This document shows positions 1 to 6,189 of a DNA stretch of 15,765 nt, one piece after another. The notes beneath the pieces are model-generated. The model had not been told where the DNA came from. It did no database searches and saw only the letters and a program-made list of their open reading frames with translations. The DNA lies in the NCBI GenBank assembly GCA_002345845.1, contig DDWF01000321.1, positions 1-15,765 on the forward strand. The letters run 5' to 3'. Every line of letters starts with the position of its first letter. Within the stretch, counting starts at the first letter, position 1. This stretch comes from Betaproteobacteria bacterium UBA2293 (GTDB taxonomy: Bacteria > Pseudomonadota > Gammaproteobacteria > Burkholderiales > Rhodocyclaceae). A program made the position numbers and the translations under genes.

Positions 1-1042
1 TGTCTTCCTTGACCGCCACGTAATGACTGATCTGTCCGTCCGGCTGGCGCAGGGGGGCAATGACGGCGGCTTCTATGTATTCACTGCCATCCTTGCGCCG
101 GTTGATGAATTCGCCGCGCCATACTTCACCGGCAGCCAACGCCCGCGACAGTTCGGCATAACTGGCCGGCGAGGTACGGCCCGAGTGCAGCAGTGCGGGG
201 TCGCTGCCAAGGGCTTCCTCGCGCGAAAAACCGGTGCTGCGCACGAAGGCCTCGTTGACGTACTCGATACGCTTCTCGGTGTCAGTAATCATGATGCAGG
301 CCGGACTTTGCTCGACGGCCAGCGAGAACTTGCGCAAGCCCGCCTCGGCCAGGCGCCGTTCAGCGATTTCGTGTTCGAGTTCGGCATGCTGGCTGCGCAG
401 ATCCTCGCGCATCCGGGCAAAGCTGTTGATTAGCCGGCCAAGGTCATCCCGGTCGGCGTCGGGAAGGGGGGCTGAATAGTTTTTTCGCGCTAGTTCGTCG
501 GCTGCTTTGGCCAGATGGCGAAGTGGGCGATAGACCAGATACTCGACGATCAGCCAGAGCGCCAGCATGCTGACGAAGAGGATGGCCAGCAGGAACAGGC
601 TGGTCCGCCGGTATTCCTGGCGTTGCAGGGCCATGTGCGGAGCCAGGTCGAAAACAGCTTCCAGGTGGGCGAGTTCGCGGCCGGCAGAGAGCAGCTGGAC
701 GGCGATTTCGCGCGGATCGCCGGCGGCCGGATGGCTCTCTTCAGGCGTCATCGTCATCAGCGGATAGAGCTGCCGACCTTCGGTATCGACGAGGCGAATG
801 GAAAGCCAGTCCGGGTTTCTCTCCAGCAGCATGTCGAGATTTTCGTTGATGATGTCCAGTTGCTGTCCCATCACCATCGGCACCAGACTTTCGGAAAGGC
901 TGTCGAGATGGCGGCGCATCGATTGTTCCTGGCTGGCCTCGATATGCGCCAAAGAACGCTGGAACCAGACGCGCTCCATCAGCAGGATGGTCAATCCGGC
1001 CGCGATCAGCAGGGGCAGCAGCAACTTCCAGCGCAGCGACAT
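1..1042 (-). CDS. Membrane HAMP-PAS sensor protein, C-terminus beyond the left edge
   Basis: Reading from the ATG at 1042 gives 347 open codons to the window edge, so the output domain is missing. The N-terminus has a membrane segment at about residues 6-23, then an extracytoplasmic stretch of roughly 120 residues, and a second membrane segment at about 148-170. A HAMP-like linker (YRPLRHLAKAADEL, then DRDDLGRLINSFARM) spans about 171-215. It is followed by a short coiled coil and a PAS domain at about 235-347 with typical motifs (ITDTEKRIEYVNEAF, GFSREEALG, WRGEFINRRKDGS). In this architecture the missing part is usually a histidine kinase or a GGDEF/EAL module; I cannot tell which. The start lies 6 bp after the stop of the PhnD-like gene, with only a weak ribosome-binding site, so translational coupling is likely. 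The pairing suggests the sensor responds to whatever the binding protein captures (inference). Confidence 0.9.
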   Translation of the reverse strand, partial: MSLRWKLLLPLLIAAGLTILLMERVWFQRSLAHIEASQEQSMRRHLDSLSESLVPMVMGQQLDIINENLDMLLERNPDWLSIRLVDTEGRQLYPLMTMTPEESHPAAGDPREIAVQLLSAGRELAHLEAVFDLAPHMALQRQEYRRTSLFLLAILFVSMLALWLIVEYLVYRPLRHLAKAADELARKNYSAPLPDADRDDLGRLINSFARMREDLRSQHAELEHEIAERRLAEAGLRKFSLAVEQSPACIMITDTEKRIEYVNEAFVRSTGFSREEALGSDPALLHSGRTSPASYAELSRALAAGEVWRGEFINRRKDGSEYIEAAVIAPLRQPDGQISHYVAVKED

Positions 1043-1048
1043 GGCGGC

Positions 1049-1882
1049 TCAGGGATTCAGGTAGCTGTCCAGTTTCAGGGTGCGCAGGACGTGGTAGTCC
1101 TCGTTGCTGGCGGCAACGGGTTCGCTCATCGGAACCTTGTCCAGCAACAGGCGGCCAGCCTCCGTCTTGCCGAGGTCGATCAGGGCCCGGCGGACGCTTT
1201 CGCGAACCTCGGGCGGCACGCGTTTGTGGACGGCGACAGGGTGCGAGGGCAGATCCTGGGTGCGATGGAGCACGCGCAGGCTGTCACGGATTTTCGCCGG
1301 TTGTTCCGACAATGCCTTTTGTACCGAGCCGCCGGCGTCGGTAAAACCGTTGATGACATGGACGAAGACCGAGCTGTGCGTTTTGGCGATGACGGGACGG
1401 GTCTTGACGCCAAATTTACGGTCCAGTTCGGCGCGCAGCAGCAGGCTGGCACCCAAAGCGGTCATCGAGGGCACCGCCAGGGACTTGCCCTCCAGCTCTT
1501 CGACGCGTTGCACGGGGCTGTCCTTGCGGACGATGAGAATGCCATGCAGGGCGCGGCTGTCGCGAACCAGCGGCAAGTAGCCGGGCTGGCTTTCCAGCAG
1601 CGGCATCATGTAAGGGTTCAGGTAGGCAAAGTCGTAGAGACCTTTTGCCAGATCGCTCTCGTAATCGCTGACCGAAAGCGAGGTAACGAGACGGAAACGA
1701 TGGCCGGTGCGTTTTTCCAGTTCATCGACGATCGGCTGCCAGATGTTGAACAGCATGCGCCGCTCGAACTGAGGAACGACGGAAAAAGTGTAGGTTTCCG
1801 GCGCCGCGCGCAATGTTCCACTAATGATGAACAGTCCAACTGCCAGGACAGTCGCGATCAATCCGCGTAAGTGACTGAACAT
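1049..1882 (-). CDS. PhnD-like periplasmic phosphate/phosphite/phosphonate-type substrate-binding protein
   Basis: The 277-residue product begins with a signal peptide: a basic start, a hydrophobic core around LIATVLAVGLFII, and probable cleavage after LRA. The mature part reads as a type 2 periplasmic binding protein of the PhnD-like family: TFSVVPQFERR near the N-terminus, ...FNIWQPIVDELEKRTG, then YDFAYLNPYMM, and GKSLAVPSMTALGASLLLRAEL. I prefer the ATG at 1882 because it places the signal peptide at the N-terminus and is preceded by a GGGAAAAGA purine run. An in-frame ATG at 1939 would add 19 polar residues. No ABC permease or ATPase gene adjoins it. The next gene, 6 bp on, is a HAMP-PAS membrane sensor, so this is more likely a sensory co-receptor than a transport component (inference). 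The ligand is unknown; PhnD-like annotation alone does not establish phosphonate binding. Confidence 0.88.
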   Translation of the reverse strand: MFSHLRGLIATVLAVGLFIISGTLRAAPETYTFSVVPQFERRMLFNIWQPIVDELEKRTGHRFRLVTSLSVSDYESDLAKGLYDFAYLNPYMMPLLESQPGYLPLVRDSRALHGILIVRKDSPVQRVEELEGKSLAVPSMTALGASLLLRAELDRKFGVKTRPVIAKTHSSVFVHVINGFTDAGGSVQKALSEQPAKIRDSLRVLHRTQDLPSHPVAVHKRVPPEVRESVRRALIDLGKTEAGRLLLDKVPMSEPVAASNEDYHVLRTLKLDSYLNP

Positions 1883-1972
1883 TCTTTTCCCGTCTTCCTT
1901 GTCCGTCCGCCAGGCAGGACGTCGCAAATTGGTGGCCATGAATCGTTCGCCATGGCCGCTACACTTATGGGA

Positions 1973-1978
1973 ATAATA
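1973..1978 (-). promoter_or_regulatory. Possible -10 box for the PhnD-like/sensor operon
   Basis: On the minus strand TATTAT matches the sigma-70 -10 consensus at five of six positions, in an AT-rich patch within the otherwise GC-rich 1883-2028 gap. The hexamer 17 bp upstream (ATGAAC) is a poor -35. Transcription would start near 1966, leaving a leader of about 85 nt to the preferred ATG at 1882. The call is tentative. Confidence 0.3.
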
Positions 1979-2028
1979 CTATCACTTTAGGCATAGTTCA
2001 TGGTTGGCAGACAGGCCGCACGCCCGAG

Positions 2029-3108
2029 TCAGGGCGTTGGCGAGGTCTGCACCGCCGGTGACGGCTGGCGGTCAATCAGGGCATTGGCCAAGCCAGCCCC
2101 GGCCCACATGCCGATCAGCGCCAGCCAGGCGGTGAGGGCGAAGACAGCGGCGCCGGAGACGCCGGCGCCGACGGCGCAGCCACCGGCCAGCATGCCGCCG
2201 AAACCCATGAACACGGCGCCGGCGATGTAGCGGCGCATGCTGTGGCCGTCCTTGAAGCCTTCCAGCTTCAGCTCGCGATGCCAGGCGGCGGCGAGGAAGG
2301 AACCAAGGACGACACCGGGCACCAGGCCGATGTTGAAATCCCAGGGCTGGCCGGGGGGCGACAGGACCAGCATCAACACGTCGGCCGACGGGCCGGTGAA
2401 GCTGAGGCTCTGCACAGGTACGATTTCGAAGGATTGGCTGCCGATCTGAAAGGTCATCAGCCAGGCCAGCGCGACGCTCAGGCCGACGCCGACGGCAGCC
2501 AGGGCTATCCGCACGGCCAGGCCGGCGCGGCGGGCGAAGTGGATGGCCGCGGCCAGCCAGACGGCGCCGAACAGCAGGCCGCCGAGATGCCCGAGATGAA
2601 GAGCGGCCAGCAGATCGCGGCCGGTGCCGCCATCTATCGTCCACCAGCCGGAAATCCACGTGCGCAGCGGTGAGAGCTGGCCGCTCAGCGAGGCCTGGGC
2701 GACGACGGCGAAGATCAGTCCGGTGAGCAGGGCGCGCAGGTTGCCATTGGCCGAAAGGACCAGCATGCGGCTCGAACAGCCGCGGGCCAGGATCATGCCG
2801 ATGCCGAACAGCAAGCCGCCGACCAGCGCCCCGGAAAGGCTGCCGGTCGCCGACAACTGGCGCGACTGGGCAACGTCAAGCCAGCCGGCAAGGATGGCCA
2901 GCTGGGTGGCGATGATGGCGGCGGAGAAAGCGAACAGCCAGACAGCCAGTTTGGCGGTGCCGTCGCGGTTCCAGAATTCAACCACGGCCGAGCGCAGGCA
3001 GAAACGCGAGCGCTGGGCGAAGATGCCGAACAGCACACCGATGCTCAGGCCGGTAAGGACGATCAGCGTTTTTTCGCCCAGTAATTCGCTCAGCGGTGCA
3101 AGATCCAT
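2029..3108 (-). CDS. YeeE/YedE (TsuA-like) family sulfur-compound transporter
   Basis: The 359-residue polytopic membrane protein has about nine to ten hydrophobic segments, as expected for the YeeE/YedE family, whose characterised member TsuA imports thiosulfate through conserved cysteines. Family hallmarks are visible as two internally related motifs: ARGCSSRMLVLSANGN (Cys111) and GGMLAGGCAVGAGVSG (Cys311). A further Cys37 lies in QRSRFCLRSA. The start at 3108 has a good AGGAAG ribosome-binding site about 8 nt upstream, and the gene follows the CopD-family gene by 26 bp on the same strand. Import of thiosulfate or a related sulfur species across the inner membrane is the likely role; the exact substrate cannot be read from the sequence. 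No tusA-like sulfurtransferase gene is next to it. Confidence 0.88.
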   Translation of the reverse strand: MDLAPLSELLGEKTLIVLTGLSIGVLFGIFAQRSRFCLRSAVVEFWNRDGTAKLAVWLFAFSAAIIATQLAILAGWLDVAQSRQLSATGSLSGALVGGLLFGIGMILARGCSSRMLVLSANGNLRALLTGLIFAVVAQASLSGQLSPLRTWISGWWTIDGGTGRDLLAALHLGHLGGLLFGAVWLAAAIHFARRAGLAVRIALAAVGVGLSVALAWLMTFQIGSQSFEIVPVQSLSFTGPSADVLMLVLSPPGQPWDFNIGLVPGVVLGSFLAAAWHRELKLEGFKDGHSMRRYIAGAVFMGFGGMLAGGCAVGAGVSGAAVFALTAWLALIGMWAGAGLANALIDRQPSPAVQTSPTP

Positions 3109-3134
3109 CGGTATGCTTCCTGAAGGAGCAAGGG

Positions 3135-3587
3135 CTAAAGGTATTTGCCGATGACGGCAATGGCGACGGTTGCCGTGCCCAAGGCGAGGTTGGTCGCCAC
3201 CAGCAGGCGGATGCCGTTAAGGGCAGCGGCGGCCAGCGGCCAGTCGCCGGTGGCAACGGCGGCGCGCAGGCGGGGATAGTGACGCAGATAGATGACGGCG
3301 AAGATGAAAGCCATCAGCAGGCCGCTGGCCAGCATCAGGTGCCAGGACATCGGCGCTTGCGCCATGCCCACCGGCAGCAGCATGGCCAGGCCGGAGAGCA
3401 GGAGGATGATGACCGCCAGGGCGACGGCAGCAAAAAAGCGCCCCAGCACCGCACTCATCAGCGGCAGGCGTTGCGGCGGCGGCAGTTGCGTCGCCACGAC
3501 CGGGCGCAGGCAGAAGTGGGCGAAGAACATGCCGCCAATCCAGAGAATGACGGCGGCGAGGTGGAGAAAATGCAGGATGGCGTTCAT
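3135..3587 (-). CDS. CopD-family small integral membrane protein
   Basis: The 150-residue product has four predicted membrane helices (about 5-27, 52-72, 84-101 and 120-147). The N-terminus, HFLHLAAVILWIGGMFFAHFCLRP, carries histidines at 6, 9 and 24 and the WxGGxxF pattern typical of the CopD/PF05425-type family. Full-length CopD copper-import proteins are about twice as long, so this is the short stand-alone form often annotated simply as CopD family. A role in copper or haem handling is possible but unproved. It lies 47 bp after msbA and 26 bp before the TsuA-like transporter, all on the minus strand, so the three may be co-transcribed. A TATACT sequence in the 47-bp gap could be a -10 box, but no good -35 accompanies it. 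No strong ribosome-binding site precedes the ATG. Confidence 0.82.
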   Translation of the reverse strand: MNAILHFLHLAAVILWIGGMFFAHFCLRPVVATQLPPPQRLPLMSAVLGRFFAAVALAVIILLLSGLAMLLPVGMAQAPMSWHLMLASGLLMAFIFAVIYLRHYPRLRAAVATGDWPLAAAALNGIRLLVATNLALGTATVAIAVIGKYL

Positions 3588-3634
3588 GGTCGGGGGCAGG
3601 GGGCTGACCGCTAAGTATAGTCCCCGCCGATGAC

Positions 3635-5467
3635 TCAGGCTGCGCTGACAGTAACCGCCTGTCCGGCGCCGGCTTCCTGACCGTCCTGGTCGCTGAACTG
3701 CATCGAATGCAGGCGTGCGTAATGGCCGTTGAGCGGCAGCAACTCGGCATGGGTACCACGTTCGACAATGCGCCCCTGCTCCATGACCAGGATCAGGTCC
3801 GCCTTCTCGATGGTGGACAGGCGGTGGGCGATGACCAGGGTCGTCCGGTTCACGGTGGCGGTCTCGAGGGCGGCCTGGATGTGGCGCTCGGATTCCGTGT
3901 CGAGGGCCGAAGTGGCTTCGTCGAGGATGAGCAGCGGTGCATCCTTGAGAATGGCACGGGCAATGGCCAGGCGCTGGCGCTGACCACCGGAGAGCAGTAC
4001 GCCGTTTTCGCCAACGGTGGTGTCGTAGCCTTGCGGCAGCCGGTCGATGAACTCCGCGGCATAGGCAGCTTGGGCAGCCGCTTCGACACGTTCGCGCGGC
4101 AGGCCGGCAAGGTCGCCATAGGCGATGTTGTTGGCGATGGTGTCGTTGAACAGCGAGACCTGCTGGGTGACCAGCGCAATGTGCCGGCGCAGGTTGCGCA
4201 GGGTGTATTCCTCGACATCGACGCCATCAAGCAGGATCTGTCCCTGTTCGTGGTGGTAGAAACGGGGAATCAGGTTGGCCAGCGTGGATTTGCCGCTGCC
4301 CGAGCGGCCGACCAGGGCGATCATCTGTCCCGGTTCGGCCGTGAAGTTGATGTCCTGCAGCACCGGCTGCGCGGCCCCCGGGTAGCTGAAGCTCAAATTG
4401 CGCACTTCCAGGCGGCCGCTGATGCTGTCGCGCTCAACGGTACCGACGTTGGTTTCCGGCGCTTCATCGAGTTGGGCGAAGATGCTTTCGGCACCGGCCA
4501 GGCCCTTCTGGATGGTCGAACTGACTTCCGACAACTGACGGATCGGCTTGGGCAGCAGGCCGGCGGCGGTGATGTAGGCGACCAGATCGCCGACCGAGGA
4601 GTCACCGCGCAGTAGCAGGACGAGAAAGAGAATCACCGACATGCTGGAAAAAATGACGAACTGCAATGCCGGCGTGAAGGTGGCCCCGGTCTTGACCATG
4701 CGTAGTTGCTTGGCCGTGTTCTCTTCGCTGGCCTGCTTGAATCGGGCAGACTCGTAATCCTCGCCGCCGAAGCTGCGGACGACGCGATAGCCCTGGATGG
4801 TTTCGGAAGCGATATGGGTCAGGTCGCCCATCGCAATCTGGATCTTCTTGGCCTGCTTGCGGAAGCGCCGGCTGGCGCTGTTGACCATGAAGCCGATGAC
4901 CGGCAGGACAACGACGATGACCAGGGTCAGCTGCCAGTTCATCCACAGCAGGTAAGCGAACAGAAAGACGACGGTCAGGCCCTCGCGGATCACCACCTTG
5001 ATGGCGTCAGTGGCGGCGCCGGTGACCATGGTCACGTTGTAGGTGATGCGCGAGATCAGGTGGCCGGAGTTGTTCTCGTCGAAATAGCGGTTGGGCAGCT
5101 TGAGCAGGCTGTCGAACAGGGCGCGGCGCAAGTCGTGGATCAGGCCGAGAGACACGCGCGCCAGATAGTAATTGCCAAAAAAGGAACCAATACCCTGCCA
5201 GGTGATGATCAGGACCAGCAGGATGGGCACGCCATACATCAACTGGAAGCTGCCGATCAGCGGGAAGTCGTGGTGGGTGACGCTGGCCGGCGCGGTCAGG
5301 CCATCGACGAAATATTTGAGGATGGCTGCCATCATCGGCTGGGCCGAGGCGAAGATCACATAGCCGCCGAGGCTGATGGCAAAGAGGCCGATGAAGGGCC
5401 GGAGATAGCGCAGCAGCCGGAGATAGATTTTCAGCGAAGAATCCTGGGAGGTGCTGGCTTGCTGCAT
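3635..5467 (-). CDS. msbA: Lipid A/core export ABC transporter MsbA (fused permease and ATPase)
   Basis: The 610-residue half-transporter is close to the usual MsbA length of about 580-600. Residues 20-310 hold the six-helix exporter domain. The ATPase domain occupies about 350-590, with Walker A GRSGSGKST (387-395), Q-loop Gln435/436, signature LSGGQ (492-496), Walker B LLILDE (512-517) and switch His548. All catalytic residues are present. MsbA dimers flip lipid A-core from the inner to the outer leaflet of the inner membrane using ATP, before delivery to the Lpt pathway. The assignment as MsbA rather than another exporter rests on overall similarity and on the divergently transcribed neighbours, two lipopolysaccharide-kinase-like genes. 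The C-terminal 20 residues (QDGQEAGAGQAV) are a low-complexity tail. A promoter probably lies in the divergent gap, where TGCTAAACT resembles an extended -10 box on the minus strand. Confidence 0.93.
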   Translation of the reverse strand: MQQASTSQDSSLKIYLRLLRYLRPFIGLFAISLGGYVIFASAQPMMAAILKYFVDGLTAPASVTHHDFPLIGSFQLMYGVPILLVLIITWQGIGSFFGNYYLARVSLGLIHDLRRALFDSLLKLPNRYFDENNSGHLISRITYNVTMVTGAATDAIKVVIREGLTVVFLFAYLLWMNWQLTLVIVVVLPVIGFMVNSASRRFRKQAKKIQIAMGDLTHIASETIQGYRVVRSFGGEDYESARFKQASEENTAKQLRMVKTGATFTPALQFVIFSSMSVILFLVLLLRGDSSVGDLVAYITAAGLLPKPIRQLSEVSSTIQKGLAGAESIFAQLDEAPETNVGTVERDSISGRLEVRNLSFSYPGAAQPVLQDINFTAEPGQMIALVGRSGSGKSTLANLIPRFYHHEQGQILLDGVDVEEYTLRNLRRHIALVTQQVSLFNDTIANNIAYGDLAGLPRERVEAAAQAAYAAEFIDRLPQGYDTTVGENGVLLSGGQRQRLAIARAILKDAPLLILDEATSALDTESERHIQAALETATVNRTTLVIAHRLSTIEKADLILVMEQGRIVERGTHAELLPLNGHYARLHSMQFSDQDGQEAGAGQAVTVSAA

Positions 5468-5500
5468 GGTGGCTTTCGAATGCGGCCGGAAATCGGGAGG

Positions 5501-5512
5501 CGAGAGTTTAGC
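5501..5512 (-). promoter_or_regulatory. Possible extended -10 element for msbA
   Basis: On the minus strand a TGCTAAACT element lies about 35 bp upstream of the msbA ATG, in the gap between the divergent genes. It combines the extended-10 TGn motif with a four-of-six -10 hexamer. No convincing -35 accompanies it, so the call is tentative. Confidence 0.3.
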
Positions 5513-5526
5513 ATGGCGATTTCCTC

Positions 5527-6189
5527 ATGCCGGCTCAGTCACAAAACGGTAAAATCCGCGCTTTTACCGTGGCCCAGGCATTGAAGACGCTGACCCAGCA
5601 GGACTATCTCGCCATGCGCGAAGGCGCCGTTGTGCTGGAACAAGACGGCTATGGCGACAAGGTGCTGCGTCTGAGTGATGGCAGCATACTCAAGCTATTC
5701 CGGCGCAAGAACCTGTTGTCGTCGGCCGTGCTTTTTCCCTATGCCCGACGCTTTGCGCGCAATGCACTGACCTTGGCCCGTCACGGTATTCCCGTGCCGC
5801 AGGTCATTGCGCTCGGGGCTATCGCTGAACCGGTACGCGATTTCGTGCATTACCGGCCGCTGGCTGGCAACACGCTGCGCGAATTGGAACAGGCCGGCTT
5901 GAATGGCGAAAGACGCAGCGAACTGCGCGACAAGCTGACCCAGTTCATCATTCACCTGCATGACAAGGGCGTTTACTTCCGCTCCTTGCACCTGGGCAAT
6001 GTCGTGCTGACACCTGACGGCCGTCTGGGCCTGATCGACTTTTCCGACCTGCGCGTCTATCCCTGGTCGCTTGGCAGCTACCTGCGCCGGCGCAACATGC
6101 AACGCATGCTCGGCATTGCCGCTGATGCGTCATGGGTCGACCTGCCGGCCATCGTCGCCGGCCGGTCACAGCAACGGGGAGGGCGGTGA
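5527..6189 (+). CDS. InaA/WaaP-type lipopolysaccharide-kinase-like protein with Ser at the catalytic Asp position
   Basis: The 220-residue protein is a small kinase-fold protein of the Kdo/WaaP/InaA group, cytoplasmic with no signal peptide. Visible elements are the N-lobe Lys56 in DGSILKLFRR, the helix-loop HLHDKGVYFRSLHLGNVVL (residues 143-161), and the DFG-like DFSDL at 171-175. Aligned with the second kinase downstream (FRDLSGGN), the catalytic-loop Asp is replaced by Ser153, while Asn158 and Asp171 are kept. It may be a non-canonical or inactive kinase, or this may be usual for its subfamily. Family members phosphorylate sugars of the lipopolysaccharide inner core, which fits divergence from msbA. 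The start is uncertain: ATG 5527 has no clear ribosome-binding site, and a 9-bp-arm inverted repeat with a TAAAAT box falls inside this N-terminus. A later start (TTG 5581 or ATG 5614) is therefore possible. Confidence 0.82.
   Translation: MPAQSQNGKIRAFTVAQALKTLTQQDYLAMREGAVVLEQDGYGDKVLRLSDGSILKLFRRKNLLSSAVLFPYARRFARNALTLARHGIPVPQVIALGAIAEPVRDFVHYRPLAGNTLRELEQAGLNGERRSELRDKLTQFIIHLHDKGVYFRSLHLGNVVLTPDGRLGLIDFSDLRVYPWSLGSYLRRRNMQRMLGIAADASWVDLPAIVAGRSQQRGGR
5546..5570. repeat. Perfect 9-bp inverted repeat at the divergent msbA/kinase junction
   Basis: ACGGTAAAA (5546-5554) and TTTTACCGT (5562-5570) form a perfect inverted repeat around a 7-bp TCCGCGC spacer. The left arm includes TAAAAT (5550-5555), a five-of-six match to a -10 box on the plus strand. 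The repeat could be a repressor operator or a hairpin at the transcript 5' end. If translation really starts at 5527 it is instead coding sequence. Confidence 0.6.

Noticed and set aside
515..1870. Long plus-strand open frame (451 codons) opposite the sensor and PhnD-like genes
   Set aside because: Its translation is low-complexity, Gln/Arg/His/Asp-rich and without recognisable motifs, while the opposite strand encodes two clear families across the same bases.
2021..2036. Hairpin CGCCC..GGGCG at the end of the TsuA-like gene as a terminator
   Set aside because: The stem is only 5 bp, spans the stop codon and lacks a following T-tract.
4706..5584. 292-codon plus-strand open frame opposite msbA
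   Set aside because: It is antisense to the conserved transmembrane domain of msbA and has Asp/Gln/His-rich composition with no recognisable domain.
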